Source: an uncultured Ruminococcus sp.
Lineage (GTDB): Bacteria > Bacillota > Clostridia > Oscillospirales > Ruminococcaceae
Assembly: GCF_947301925.1 (NCBI RefSeq)
Contig: NZ_CAMYUE010000002.1
Location: forward strand, 378,131-442,130
Reading direction: 5' to 3'
Length of the DNA stretch: 64,000 bases
Shown here: one piece after another, positions 8,699-17,779 of the stretch
How the letters are laid out: each line of letters starts with the position of its first letter
Numbering within the stretch: the first letter of the stretch is position 1
The notes under the pieces: model-generated
What the model saw: the letters and a program-made list of their open reading frames with translations, nothing else
What the model was told of the DNA's origin: nothing
The model's database searches: none
Translations under genes and position numbers: made by a program

Positions 8699-9456
8699 CC
8701 CATCTCCTCCAGAAATTTCCTTATCCTCTCGTGACGTTCCTTGTTTCCGCTCTCATACCTGCCGGGCCTGCACTCTCCCATTATACCGCCGTCCTGAAGA
8801 TAAATTATGCGATTGCCGCGGCGTGCTGACTTGATATCGTGAGTAACCATCACCACCGACTGCCCCGAATCGTTTATATCCGTCAGCACATCGAGCACTG
8901 CCTTTACGCCCGCGCTGTTGAGAGCGCCTGTGGGCTCGTCCGCAAAGACTATATCGGGATCGTTTATGAGAGCGCGCACCATTGCCGCACGCTGCGCCTC
9001 ACCGCCCGATATCTGCGCCGGAAACTTCTTCGCAAGGCTTTCGTCTATGCCCATTTTCTCAAACAGTCCCAGAGCCTTTTTCTTCAGCGCATTCTGCTTC
9101 TGACCGGTGAGCATACCCGTGCTTATGGCGTTATCCATAAGGCTCATGCTGTCCACAAGGTGTATCTGCTGGAATACGAAGCCGCAGTGCTTTCTGCGGA
9201 ACACCGCCAGCTGATCGTCGGTCATGCCCGTTATTTCCTCGCCGCAGTAGTTTATCTTGCCGAGAGTCGGCTTGTCCATCCCCGAAAGCGTATACAGCAG
9301 CGTAGATTTTCCTGCTCCCGAAGCTCCCATGATAACGGTGAAATCCCCTTTGTATATCTCCATATCAAGATTCTTTATGACGTGCTGCTGTTTTCCGCCC
9401 ACTGAAAAGCTCTTTGAGAGCTTCTCCGTGCTTATTATGACTTCCCTGTTCTCCAT
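8692..9456 (-). CDS. ABC exporter ATPase of the FtsX-type pair
   Basis: 254 residues from the ATG at 9456, chosen because GGGGAGGA lies six bases upstream; a longer in-frame reading to 9504 has no such site. Walker A GASGAGKST, signature SGGEAQR, Walker B DIVFADEPTGALN and the H-loop VTHD are all present, in the order typical of MacB/BceA-type ATPases. It energises the permease encoded next. Transcription should start from the TATAAT at 9511-9516, just downstream of four TTAAAGAA repeats. Confidence 0.92.
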   Translation of the reverse strand: MENREVIISTEKLSKSFSVGGKQQHVIKNLDMEIYKGDFTVIMGASGAGKSTLLYTLSGMDKPTLGKINYCGEEITGMTDDQLAVFRRKHCGFVFQQIHLVDSMSLMDNAISTGMLTGQKQNALKKKALGLFEKMGIDESLAKKFPAQISGGEAQRAAMVRALINDPDIVFADEPTGALNSAGVKAVLDVLTDINDSGQSVVMVTHDIKSARRGNRIIYLQDGGIMGECRPGRYESGNKERHERIRKFLEEMGW

Positions 9457-9510
9457 AGCGTCCTCCCCGAAAAAAGATAAAGGCCATACAGCTCTCTGCT
9501 GCATGACCTT

Positions 9511-9595
9511 ATTATAGCATATGATTTCCGTAAAATCTTTGTCAGTTCTTTAATCGTTCTTTAAATCGCCCCTGTATTCTTTAACAGTTCTTTAA
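9511..9595 (-). promoter_or_regulatory. Exporter promoter with paired TTAAAGAA direct repeats
   Basis: On the minus strand TTAAAGAA occurs four times, at 9546-9553, 9557-9564, 9577-9584 and 9588-9595. Within each pair the spacing is 11 bases, one helical turn, as OmpR-type regulators prefer. The nearest repeat ends just upstream of a weak -35 (AAGATT) 17 bases from TATAAT (9511-9516). The last repeat runs into the kinase stop region. I infer activator sites for the response regulator encoded at 10863-11555. Confidence 0.75.
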
Positions 9596-10866
9596 ACCAG
9601 TCTCAGACGCAGCGACACCGTAAAGCCCTCGCCGTTATTGCGGCACAGCAGCTCTCCGCCCATTTTATCCATGAGATAGCCCGATATATACAGTCCTATG
9701 CCCGAGCCGTCCTTGCCTGCGGCATTGGAGCCTCTGCGGAACTTCTCCGTTATGAGCTCCAGCTCATCGTCGGGGACTCCGCCGCCTCTGTCGGATATCT
9801 CCGCAACAAAGAAGCCGTCCTCGATAAAGCTGGTGACGGTAATATCCGTATCCGCGTATTTATAGGAATTGGAGATTATGTTCCCCACCACCTGCTCCAG
9901 CCTGAGCCTGTCGGCGTATATTACACATTCCTTTATGTCTGAGCTCTTTACCTTCCTGAGGGGATCGCTGTCGGCGATGATGCGCTCCAGCCCGGTGGAA
10001 GCAAGCTCCTCGGGAGAGACCTCCAGCTGCTCCAGCTCCTCCAGAGCCGCATGGAACAGATTTGACACCAGCCTGTCTATCTGATCGGCCTTTCCGTTTA
10101 TTGCGGAAAGGGTCTCCTTCTGCTCGCTGTCCTCCGACACCAGCTCAAGGTAGTCAGTCATGGCCTTTATGGAGGAAACAGGCGTCCTTATATCGTGAGA
10201 CAGCTCTGCTATGAGCTCCTTTCGGCTGTTTACGGCAGCCTCCTCACGCTTTCTCGAAGCCTTCAGCTCCTCCCTCATTATGTCGAAGCTCTCCGTAAAT
10301 GCGCCGAAGATGTTGCCCCTGTCCATTTCCAGAGGGGTTTCAAGATCGCCTGCCGCCATTCTTGCGGCAAAGCCCTTCAGCTTTGCGAAGGGCACAATTA
10401 CTCTCCTTCTGAGGAATATGAAGTACCCCACTGACACCGCCAGCATCGCCGCCGCCATACCGCCTGTCATAACAGCGTTCCTCCGGGCGCTCCTGCGTCT
10501 CAGTTCGGGATAGTCATTGTGTACGATCAGCTTGCCGACCACCTGTCCGCCGCTTTCTATGTCGCGTATGATATCATAGCTGCCCGTTGCTGCGGAGACA
10601 GACTCCGACATTCCCTTCTTCGTGCAGAAAAGCAGTCTGCCGTCATTGTCTGTTACGGCATAATCGAACTTCTCTCCGCTGCTGCCGTATACCCCTTCCC
10701 GTGACGAGATATCCTCCCAGTCCTCACCGATACTGATAAGGAGCCTGTTTATCTCCGTGGTATACTGCGGCATGGCCGCACTGTCGTCTCTCATGACGGC
10801 CATACACATAATGGCGCTCATCAGCGAAAAGAAAACTATGTATATGATAACATAACGCCGTTTCAA
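9592..10866 (-). CDS. Sensor histidine kinase
   Basis: 424 residues from a TTG start that overlaps the regulator's TGA stop. Longer readings cover the regulator gene in another frame and are implausible. Features: an N-terminal membrane span, an external sensor of about 115 residues, a second span (about 125-145), a HAMP-like segment, an H-box (ELSHDIRTPV), an N-box (NIISNSYKY), a G1 box (DRGGGVPDDE) and a G2 box (GSGIGLYIS). It probably senses an envelope or antibiotic signal and phosphorylates the adjacent regulator. The external domain is longer than in true BceS kinases, which have almost none, so it may detect the signal itself. Confidence 0.9.
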   Translation of the reverse strand: MKRRYVIIYIVFFSLMSAIMCMAVMRDDSAAMPQYTTEINRLLISIGEDWEDISSREGVYGSSGEKFDYAVTDNDGRLLFCTKKGMSESVSAATGSYDIIRDIESGGQVVGKLIVHNDYPELRRRSARRNAVMTGGMAAAMLAVSVGYFIFLRRRVIVPFAKLKGFAARMAAGDLETPLEMDRGNIFGAFTESFDIMREELKASRKREEAAVNSRKELIAELSHDIRTPVSSIKAMTDYLELVSEDSEQKETLSAINGKADQIDRLVSNLFHAALEELEQLEVSPEELASTGLERIIADSDPLRKVKSSDIKECVIYADRLRLEQVVGNIISNSYKYADTDITVTSFIEDGFFVAEISDRGGGVPDDELELITEKFRRGSNAAGKDGSGIGLYISGYLMDKMGGELLCRNNGEGFTVSLRLRLV

Positions 10867-11555
10867 TTGCCGTCCTCCAGCATGAAGCCCACGCCCCATA
10901 TGGTCTTTATGACTCTGGGTTCGCCGGGATCCTGCTCTATCTTCTCCCTGAGATGGCGGATATGGACGTTCAGCGTCACGTCGCTGACGTAATCCGTCTC
11001 CCACACCTTCTCGAAGAACTCGTCCTTGGGTATGACTCTGCCCCTGTTTTTCAGCATATACACCAGCAGCTTGTACTCCATGGCTTTCAGTCCCGTGCTG
11101 ACGCCGTCCCTGATTACGGCCGCCTTCTTCATGTCGAAGCAGGAGCTTCCCAGCTGTATCAGCCCCTCGTCCGATGTACTGCCGCCCTTTTCCTCATAGC
11201 GCTTCAGCACAGCCTTTACCTTTGCAAGGAGCACTCCGAGAGAGAAGGGCTTGCAGATATAGTCGTCGCCGCCGATGCTCAGCGCCAGCAGCATATCGTC
11301 CTCGGATGACCTTGCGCTTATGAAGAATATAGGGACATCCGTGGTGCTGCGTATCTCCCTGCACAGGTCAAAGCCTGAATCGCCGCCTAAATTTATATCG
11401 AGCAGCACCAGCGAGCAGGTATTCTCACCGAGGAAGTCCAGCGCCTCCTGCCTGCTCAGCACAAATCGGGTATCGACTCCCGACATATTGAAGTATTTGG
11501 CCGTATATTCCGCAAGCTCGGGCTCGTCGTCTATGACGAGAACGTTTGTATGCAT
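10863..11555 (-). CDS. OmpR-family response regulator
   Basis: 230 residues. The receiver domain has VIDDEPELAEY (acidic pocket), the phospho-Asp in LLDINLGG, the conserved Ser/Thr region and CKPF with the conserved Lys. The C-terminal winged helix (about 130-228) has LTNVHIRHLR-type helices ending in VWGVGF-like residues (IWGVGFMLE). It should bind the paired TTAAAGAA repeats upstream of the exporter genes. Stop and kinase start overlap. It lies 23 bases after the GTPase gene stop, so the five genes 12712 to 6359 may be partly co-transcribed. Confidence 0.92.
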   Translation of the reverse strand: MHTNVLVIDDEPELAEYTAKYFNMSGVDTRFVLSRQEALDFLGENTCSLVLLDINLGGDSGFDLCREIRSTTDVPIFFISARSSEDDMLLALSIGGDDYICKPFSLGVLLAKVKAVLKRYEEKGGSTSDEGLIQLGSSCFDMKKAAVIRDGVSTGLKAMEYKLLVYMLKNRGRVIPKDEFFEKVWETDYVSDVTLNVHIRHLREKIEQDPGEPRVIKTIWGVGFMLEDGN

Positions 11556-11578
11556 AAACGCACCTGCTTTCCGTAGTA

Positions 11579-12712
11579 TTATTCTGTCTCCTTCAGCTTT
11601 TTCCTGAAGAGCTCCGACATGGCCTTCCTGCCCTTGGAGGTGCCCAGCTCGTCAAGGCTCATATCTCCCTTGAACACCAGCTCCATAACGCCTATGTAGG
11701 CCTCTCCCAGAGCCGCGGTGATAACTCCTGCGGTGCCTGCCGAGATAGCTCCTCCTATAAAGGAGCCCGCTCCGGGTATGAGCTTGAGTATATTGGAGAC
11801 CACTGTCTTGCCCAGCACCGTAGCTCCTCCCGAGCCGATAGTGGAGGACAGCAGAGCGGTTATTATGCTCTTGCTGACATTAAAGCCGAATATCACCGTG
11901 ATAGACGCTATCATTCCGAGCTGTGTCGGTATCATCATCGCACAGTCAGCAAAGGGCAGAGGTGCAGCTCCCTCACCTGCCGCCGCCAGTGACGCTGTGG
12001 CCACAGCTGCCTGTGCTCTCAGTTTTTTTGCCTTCAGCGAGGCTATCTGCACGTTCTGGAGAGTATCCATCAGCTCCTCGGGGAGCGCCTCCTCCATCAC
12101 CTGTATCAGCACATCGAGACCGTATGCGGGAGCAGTTCCCAGACCCTTTATCTCATAGCTCTCCGCAAGCACGGGTACCACCTGGATTATGTTCAGATTC
12201 TCGTTGAGCAGAGTGTTCCTCATCTCCTGAGCGTTTGCCTCTGAGAAGGACTGGGTGAGCACAACTATTATAGGCACCTGCATTATGGCGTTCTCGCTTG
12301 ATATCTCCCTGAGCCACTGTATCTCCTCGGGCTCTATCCTGTTGGAGGCGGTATTGATACAGTACCATATGCAGTGTATCACCTCGTTCACGTCGTTTGA
12401 GGCCAGTCCCCTGCTTATGGTGTCTGCGATCTCCTTCCTGACCTCGTTCTGGACGTCCTTGCCCAGCTCGAAGCCGCGGGTATCGTATATGGAAAGGGGC
12501 ACGCCCTTCTTGGTTATCTTCCTCATGTGGCTGGTAACAGGCCTTCCTATGCCTGTCTCCGCCAGCTTGTCGCGGAACACCGCATTTATAAGGGTGCTTT
12601 TTCCCACGCCTGTCTTTCCCGCAACGATAATATTCAGGCGGTTAAGATTCTTTATCCTCTCCGAGATAGCGTTTATGGCTTCCTGAGCGATCTTGTTGAC
12701 ATCCGTTGTCAT
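11579..12712 (-). CDS. GTPase with C-terminal DUF697-like membrane region
   Basis: 377 residues. The G domain has a P-loop GKTGVGKST near 32-40, a switch region with T62-like GRPVTSH, G3 DTRGFE near 98 and a G4-like VVLTQSF where NKxD is normally found, so nucleotide specificity is uncertain. Residues about 225-345 are Ala/Gly-rich hydrophobic helices as in DUF697/YcjF-type proteins, suggesting association with the membrane. Good ribosome site (AAGGAGAGG). The gene precedes the two-component system on the same strand. Its role is unknown; relatives are often placed in envelope stress contexts. Confidence 0.75.
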   Translation of the reverse strand: MTTDVNKIAQEAINAISERIKNLNRLNIIVAGKTGVGKSTLINAVFRDKLAETGIGRPVTSHMRKITKKGVPLSIYDTRGFELGKDVQNEVRKEIADTISRGLASNDVNEVIHCIWYCINTASNRIEPEEIQWLREISSENAIMQVPIIVVLTQSFSEANAQEMRNTLLNENLNIIQVVPVLAESYEIKGLGTAPAYGLDVLIQVMEEALPEELMDTLQNVQIASLKAKKLRAQAAVATASLAAAGEGAAPLPFADCAMMIPTQLGMIASITVIFGFNVSKSIITALLSSTIGSGGATVLGKTVVSNILKLIPGAGSFIGGAISAGTAGVITAALGEAYIGVMELVFKGDMSLDELGTSKGRKAMSELFRKKLKETE

Positions 12713-12872
12713 GCTGCACCTCTCCTTTATAACATGGTATCCCTTTCGGGGAGCGTCGGGACCTCTGCCCTTTTATTCTGCCAGACTCATTATAGCAGAA
12801 ACCGTTCCGATAATCAATAGCATGACAGACTTTGTTATCAATTTGTCGCTTTTTGTAACGGAAACAGACAAA

Positions 12873-12900
12873 AAGCGCCGCTGACCTATCAGCGGCGCTT
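12873..12900 (-). terminator. Terminator of the second sigma/anti-sigma operon
   Basis: A perfect 12-bp stem, AAGCGCCGCTGA (12873-12884) with TCAGCGGCGCTT (12889-12900) and a 4-base loop. On the minus strand a T-run follows. Confidence 0.9.
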
Positions 12901-12944
12901 CAGCATATATTTTTATATCATGTATGAACACACTTTTATCCGAC

Positions 12945-14354
12945 TCAGCTTATACGGGGCAGAGTTCTTACGTTGTATTCCGCAAGCTTCCAATTGCCGT
13001 TATCCAGTCTGAGAACGCCCTCCATTATCATATCATCATAACCCGGCATCTCAGTCATATTATCCGCTATGTCAGCTTCAAAGCTGATATAGGAATCGGT
13101 GGCTTCCGTTATACTGATATTGCTTTCAAGCTTTAATCCCTTTAATTCGGTATTCCAGCAATAGAGCTTTCCGTCCTGTTCAAGGAAGATCGGACAGCCG
13201 GGAAGGTTCTGTCCCTTAATGGTGGCTAAGAGCATATCCTTGATTTCTGCACAGGCACGCTGGTCTATGAAGTCAGCAACGTCGTCATTTGACGCAATTC
13301 TCTCGTCTGTAACCTTTGAGTATCCCTCTGTTTCATTATACAGGATAGTATCGTTGGAGTCTGTCTCTATACCTCTGCCATAACTCATGTCAAAGAGCTC
13401 ATTCAGAATCCTTGTGGAATCCGCAGCTATTTGCTCAAGCTCAGCATCTGTATAGCCTGTGCCGGTATCCGCAGGATCGCTTCCTGCAATAGTATAATCA
13501 TCAAGCTTCCATTCGCCGTTGTCCAGGGCTGCATAGAACTTAATAGTCTCGGTACAGCCGGGGATCTCGTTATCTATCGTGATAATGAAGGTCTTTTCCG
13601 CGTAGTCGCTTACCACGGGATCGCCTGTGAAATGGAACCTGCCCTCTCTAACGGTCTCACGGTAATAGAGCATACCGTCGTATTCAATGTAATAGGGTTT
13701 TTCTGCACCGAGGAGCATCTCACTGTAGGACTTATAAAGGCTGCCCGAAAGCACGCTGCGGAGATAATCCTCAACAGGAGCTGTTGAATCGCAGCCCTCC
13801 ACTCTTTTATAGATCATGCCGTCAGCGTCCCTATAGGTCTGTGTTTCACCTGCTGCGGGGGCGATATATCCACCTGTTCCGCTGGCCATGGAGTCGATAT
13901 CGCTCATTCGGTCGATCAGGTATACAGCTACATCGTTCAGCTCCTCGTCGGTCATTGCCTCGGGATCGGCAGCTGTAGGCTCAGCAGCTGTTGCGGGAGC
14001 CTCTGTTGTGGCCTCAATGGTGGTGGTCACCTCTGTCATGGGATCAGTGAATGAGCTGCGGTTCTTTCCCAGCGCAAGAGCAGTGCCGGCAACGCCGCCT
14101 GCGATAACAAAGCAGGCTGCCACAGTGGCTGCTATACGCCACTTGGGTCTGCTGTAGCGCTCCACGCCGCTTACCTGATCTGCTCCCTCATTGATGTTTA
14201 TATTACTTTCTCTGTTCATTTTATCCAGCTTCTTCTTACTCATAGCCAGCATCCTCTCTTTTTCTTCGTCTGTGAGCACAGGAACTCCCGAAAGGAGCTC
14301 AACTGTCTTGTCGTCTGCGTTTTCAAGCATATTAAGATCACTCTTCTCTCTCAT
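12945..14354 (-). CDS. Membrane-anchored anti-sigma-like protein with a duplicated external domain
   Basis: 469 residues from the ATG at 14354, chosen because AAGGAG is nine bases upstream; the ATG at 14363 directly abuts that site. A cytoplasmic N-terminus (about 1-70) is followed by one membrane span (about 72-95) and a Thr/Pro/Ala-rich linker. Outside are two related domains of about 140 residues, each opening with an (M)TD-x-EL segment and ending in LDNGNWKL or LDNGEWKL followed by a -EYN or -DYT strand. These resemble repeats found in many clostridial sigma-linked proteins, perhaps of the IseA fold. It follows the sigma gene by 13 bases, so I infer regulation of that sigma factor. Confidence 0.65.
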   Translation of the reverse strand: MREKSDLNMLENADDKTVELLSGVPVLTDEEKERMLAMSKKKLDKMNRESNININEGADQVSGVERYSRPKWRIAATVAACFVIAGGVAGTALALGKNRSSFTDPMTEVTTTIEATTEAPATAAEPTAADPEAMTDEELNDVAVYLIDRMSDIDSMASGTGGYIAPAAGETQTYRDADGMIYKRVEGCDSTAPVEDYLRSVLSGSLYKSYSEMLLGAEKPYYIEYDGMLYYRETVREGRFHFTGDPVVSDYAEKTFIITIDNEIPGCTETIKFYAALDNGEWKLDDYTIAGSDPADTGTGYTDAELEQIAADSTRILNELFDMSYGRGIETDSNDTILYNETEGYSKVTDERIASNDDVADFIDQRACAEIKDMLLATIKGQNLPGCPIFLEQDGKLYCWNTELKGLKLESNISITEATDSYISFEADIADNMTEMPGYDDMIMEGVLRLDNGNWKLAEYNVRTLPRIS

Positions 14355-14367
14355 GATACACATCTCC

Positions 14368-14934
14368 TTATAGTCTGATACCGTCGTCCGCCAGTTTGAC
14401 TCTGAGCTTCTCGAGAGCTCTTGCGGCTCTCATTCTTACAGCGGAGGCCTTCATTGAAAGCAGCTTGGCTATCTCCGAAGATGAGCGGTCATAATAATAC
14501 TTCTGAAGGATTATTGTTGAATCGGGCTCGCCCAGCTCGCTGATCTTTTTTATGAGTATACTGCGTGTTTCCGCCTTATCCGAATCCGCTTCTATATCGG
14601 TATCGGAGCCCATGTTCACAAGCTCCTCCTCCGCGTCATCGGCTATACGGCCTTTACGCGCCGTGAGGCTGTGGAAGGCGTTGATCGCGCGGCGTTTTGC
14701 AACAGTCCCTATATATCCTTTCATGTCGCCTTCATGATCGCTCTCCGTATCGTAGCCGAAGAAAACGTCCGCAAAGATATCGCTCACACATTCCTCTATA
14801 TCCTCTCTGGAAGCAGTGCTTCTCAGCTTGTTGTAAACTATAGCGTATACATAGTCGCAGTAGGCTGCGAACAGGGCGTCATATGCCTTGTCTTTCGACT
14901 TTCTGTACAGGCTGGTATATTCTTTACCCGTCAT
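14368..14934 (-). CDS. ECF-type RNA polymerase sigma factor (second)
   Basis: 188 residues. Sigma-2 includes DIEECVSDIFADVFF and KGYIGTVAKRRAINAF (about 42-95). Sigma-4 near the C-terminus has YYYDRSSSEIAKLLSMKASAVRMR, a clear helix-turn-helix. Strong ribosome site (CAGGAGGAT). It differs from the first sigma factor in this window, so the two are not a recent duplication. The partner membrane protein is directly downstream. Its regulon cannot be read from this window. Confidence 0.88.
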   Translation of the reverse strand: MTGKEYTSLYRKSKDKAYDALFAAYCDYVYAIVYNKLRSTASREDIEECVSDIFADVFFGYDTESDHEGDMKGYIGTVAKRRAINAFHSLTARKGRIADDAEEELVNMGSDTDIEADSDKAETRSILIKKISELGEPDSTIILQKYYYDRSSSEIAKLLSMKASAVRMRAARALEKLRVKLADDGIRL

Positions 14935-15134
14935 GATTTATCCTCCTGATCTCTGAAAGTGTTCCATGGAAATCGTGCTTTCATAAATAACATTCAAGCG
15001 AGAGCACCCATGTGTCACATTTTTTCGAAAAAATTTTTTCAAGTTATCTGCAAGGGCTTATAAATAAATAATGAATGCTTTTGCATTTATTATAGCATAT
15101 ATTCTGCTGATTTACAATTAATGTCCCCTGTGCC

Positions 15135-15163
15135 TTGTATTCCTAAGACGTATACTGTATAAT
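15135..15163 (+). promoter_or_regulatory. Promoter of the pseudouridine synthase gene
   Basis: TTGTAT, 17 bases, TATAAT; about 40 bases before the ATG at 15203. Confidence 0.75.
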
Positions 15164-15202
15164 AATAGGTGGACTTTAACATTTCGGAACGGAGCTGATA
15201 CC

Positions 15203-15823
15203 ATGCTTTACTATATGCTCAACAAGCCCCGCGGCTGCGTAACCGCACGGCGTGACGCAGTTCACAGGACGGTCATGGACTTCTTCCCCACGGAACTGGC
15301 GGAGAGGCTCCACCCTGTGGGGAGACTTGACAAGGACACCTGCGGTCTGCTGATACTGACCGATGACGGCGATCTGGATATGAGGATAATGCAGCCGCGT
15401 AAGCACGTCAGCAAGACCTATTTCTTCTACGCCATCGGCACCGTCGACAACGGGAAGAAGCAGCTTCTGGAAAAGGGCATACCCATGGCGGACTTCACCA
15501 CAGGCAGGGCGGAGTTCTCCATGATAAGGAAATGCCGTATCCGCGACCTTGAGCAGTTCATGCCCGCGGAGCGCCGCGAAAAGTACATGAAAAACCCCGA
15601 CGGCCCCGCTTTTGCCGCCGCTCTCACGATATGTCAGGGCAGAAAGCATCAGGTGAAGCGTATGCTTGAAGCCATAGGGTGCAGGATATTCTACCTGCGC
15701 CGCGAAAGCATAGGCGGACTTGCTCTGGATCCCTCACTGAATGAGGGAGAGTACCGTCAGCTGACCGCCGACGAGGTGGAGCTGCTCTGCTGTCATGATA
15801 CAGAGAATGAAGAGGCAGAATAA
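15203..15823 (+). CDS. RsuA/RluB/E/F-family pseudouridine synthase
   Basis: 206 residues. It begins directly with YYMLNKPRG, the first motif of the catalytic domain, so the S4 RNA-binding domain usual in RsuA is absent. The catalytic aspartate lies in GRLDKDTCGLLILTDDG, and the C-terminal motif KHQVKRMLEAIG is intact. It should convert a uridine in rRNA to pseudouridine in the cytoplasm; RluE and RluF-type relatives act on 23S rRNA. Ribosome site CGGAG is eight bases upstream. The target base cannot be inferred. Confidence 0.88.
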   Translation: MLYYMLNKPRGCVTARRDAVHRTVMDFFPTELAERLHPVGRLDKDTCGLLILTDDGDLDMRIMQPRKHVSKTYFFYAIGTVDNGKKQLLEKGIPMADFTTGRAEFSMIRKCRIRDLEQFMPAERREKYMKNPDGPAFAAALTICQGRKHQVKRMLEAIGCRIFYLRRESIGGLALDPSLNEGEYRQLTADEVELLCCHDTENEEAE

Positions 15824-15878
15824 TATACAGCTTGTACTAAGCACCGTTAATTATACAGGATTTTGCATAAAAAACTTC

Positions 15879-15907
15879 TTGATTTTTATATATTTTTATG
15901 TTATACT
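15879..15907 (+). promoter_or_regulatory. Promoter of the expansin gene
   Basis: TTGATT, 17 AT-rich bases, TATACT; about 72 bases upstream of the ATG at 15979. Confidence 0.7.
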
Positions 15908-15978
15908 TATAAAAGACGCAGGTATTGATCCCATCCGATCATGTAATTGCGTAAAATTTTTTGGAGAGGAAGGTTTTT

Positions 15979-17586
15979 ATGCAGAAAAACAAAGTCATCA
16001 CAGGCAGGTTGGCCGCCGCAGCTTTGTCGGCTGTTCTTGCGGCAACGGCAGCAGTGGGAGGATATGCTCTCCCCGCAGCACGGACACTTCCCGCTGTGGC
16101 AGCCGGGACATCGTCCTCCGAGAGCATCCCGGAAGCCTCGCTCAACATGGGACTCTCCGCAGGAGGTTCAAAGATAGGCATATCCTTCTACCTTACACTT
16201 GAGGGAGACCGCAATGACTACGTCATCACTCTTGACGACGCGCCTCAGTCTCCGGAGAAGACCGACAAGGGCTGGCTCATCACTACCGACGTGTTCGCAA
16301 TGAATATGAATAAGCCACATAAGGTCACCGTATCAAAGGGCGGTAAAGTGCTGCTGAATCAGGAGGTCTCAGTCAGCGATTATCTGCACCTCCTTCTTGA
16401 CAGCAGCGAATATTCCACATATCACGACCTGGCAAAGGCTATGCTGAGATACGGCGGTGCAGCTCAGGCATATTTCGGAGTTGACGCCAATGCTCCCGTT
16501 GACGGCGATATAGTTGGTGCGGAGATAAGCGGCGTTACCATAGACAGCGACATATTCGACAAGGACGCATTCAATTCGCAGCTTGAGGGCAAAACTGTCA
16601 GCTATTACGGAATGAACCTTTCACTCCGCTCGGAAACAAGCCTCACCCTGTATTTCCAGTGCAGCGAGGGGGCTTCCATACAGGAGGCAAAGGAGTTCAT
16701 AGAGGGCTTCACCTTCAACGGAAAGGCTGTGACCGCAGTCGCCAACGGTCAGAGCTTCGTTACGGTATCCCTTGATATCCCTGCTTCGGGAATAAGCAAG
16801 GATTACACCTTCACCAACGGCAGCATTTCCGCCGACTTCAATCCCTGTCAGTATCTTGCGGCAGCCTGCGCCGACAATGATGAAAAGCTGGCCAACGTCT
16901 GCAAGGCTCTCTACGCCTACGGCAAAGCAGCTTCAGTGCAGGGACAGCAGCAGGAGCCTCAGTGGCTGCTGGAGCCCAAGGGCACCGTTCATACGGGCGA
17001 GGCCACATTTTACGACCTGGCGGACGATAATCTCGGAAACGCCATGCTCAACGACGTAAGAGGCGGTCATTACTATGCCGCAATGAATACCGAGGACTAT
17101 GACACCGCTATGCTGGCAGGAGCCTACGTTGAGGTAAAAGGCCCCAAGGGCACGGTGGACGTTTACATAGTGGACAGGCTCCCCGAGGGCGCAAAGGGCG
17201 ATATCGACCTTGATCCCGCTGCCTTCGAGAAGATCGCCGACAAGAGCGCAGGCAGAGTGAACATAGAATGGAAGATAATCCCCTTCGATGACGCTGCCAA
17301 AAAACCCATGAGCTACAGATTCAAGAAAGGAGCTTCTCAGTACTGGTTCGAGATGCAGGTATTCGGTCAGAGATATCCTATCTACTCCTTTGAGGTGCTC
17401 AAGGACGGCGAGTATGTTACCGTTCCCCGTGAGGAGTACAACTACTTCAATTACAAGGGCGCTATGGGCGCAGGTCCGTACACCTTCAGGATTACAGATA
17501 TCTACGGTCATGTGGTAATAGATGAGAATGTTGCTCTGACCACTCCCGAGGTGATAGTTGAAGGCTCTGCACAGTTCCCGCTCTGA
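15979..17586 (+). CDS. Secreted bacterial expansin with a duplicated N-terminal domain
   Basis: 535 residues from the ATG at 15979 (GGAGAGGAAGG just upstream). After a signal peptide (1-42) come two related domains of about 130 residues, each closing with an LxxAMLRYGGAAQ-like helix (about 150-166 and 300-320). Residues 338-435 form a double-psi beta-barrel (GEATFYD, YVEVKGPKGT, VYIVDRLPEGAKG). Asp 399 matches the key Asp of Bacillus EXLX1. Residues 442-535 match the EXLX1 CBM63 module, with YRFKKGASQYWF, a YPIYSFEVLKDG strand and the C-terminal QFP. Expansins loosen cellulose without hydrolysis. The long N-terminal extension is not part of EXLX1 and may anchor or target it. Confidence 0.88.
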   Translation: MQKNKVITGRLAAAALSAVLAATAAVGGYALPAARTLPAVAAGTSSSESIPEASLNMGLSAGGSKIGISFYLTLEGDRNDYVITLDDAPQSPEKTDKGWLITTDVFAMNMNKPHKVTVSKGGKVLLNQEVSVSDYLHLLLDSSEYSTYHDLAKAMLRYGGAAQAYFGVDANAPVDGDIVGAEISGVTIDSDIFDKDAFNSQLEGKTVSYYGMNLSLRSETSLTLYFQCSEGASIQEAKEFIEGFTFNGKAVTAVANGQSFVTVSLDIPASGISKDYTFTNGSISADFNPCQYLAAACADNDEKLANVCKALYAYGKAASVQGQQQEPQWLLEPKGTVHTGEATFYDLADDNLGNAMLNDVRGGHYYAAMNTEDYDTAMLAGAYVEVKGPKGTVDVYIVDRLPEGAKGDIDLDPAAFEKIADKSAGRVNIEWKIIPFDDAAKKPMSYRFKKGASQYWFEMQVFGQRYPIYSFEVLKDGEYVTVPREEYNYFNYKGAMGAGPYTFRITDIYGHVVIDENVALTTPEVIVEGSAQFPL

Positions 17587-17618
17587 TGGGCAAATACTAA
17601 TGAATCGAGGTAATAGCT

Positions 17619-17732
17619 ATGAAGGATATATACACAACACCCGAGATGACCGTGATAGAATTTCCCGCGGAGGATATAATAACCACCTCCGTTCCTGGTA
17701 TAGATCCGGTCACAGGACTTCCCATATACTGA
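17619..17732 (+). CDS. Small peptide gene (37 residues) with DIITTS motif
   Basis: An ATG with GAGG eight bases upstream opens a 37-codon frame 32 bases after the expansin stop and just before a terminator. The peptide starts MKDIYTTPEM, then has a TVIEFPAEDIITTS core and a Gly/Pro-rich tail ending LPIY. Short genes of the form YxxPEMxVIxFxxEDIITTS are, as far as I recall, scattered in ruminococcal genomes without known function. It has no signal peptide or Cys. It could be a regulatory peptide or a RiPP-like precursor; nothing nearby encodes a maturase. Confidence 0.6.
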   Translation: MKDIYTTPEMTVIEFPAEDIITTSVPGIDPVTGLPIY

Positions 17733-17740
17733 TAATACAA

Positions 17741-17772
17741 AAATGTCCCCGAAATCTCCGGGGACATTTTTT
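17741..17772. terminator. Bidirectional terminator between convergent genes
   Basis: AAATGTCCCC (17741-17750) pairs with GGGGACATTT (17760-17769), with T-runs on the plus strand and A-rich sequence before the stem. It serves the expansin/peptide unit and possibly the flavodoxin gene. Confidence 0.88.
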
Positions 17773-17779
17773 GTCACGA

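Noticed and set aside
7556..8734. Long plus-strand open frame opposite the ABC permease
   Set aside because: Antisense to a well-supported permease, His/Tyr-rich and without motifs.
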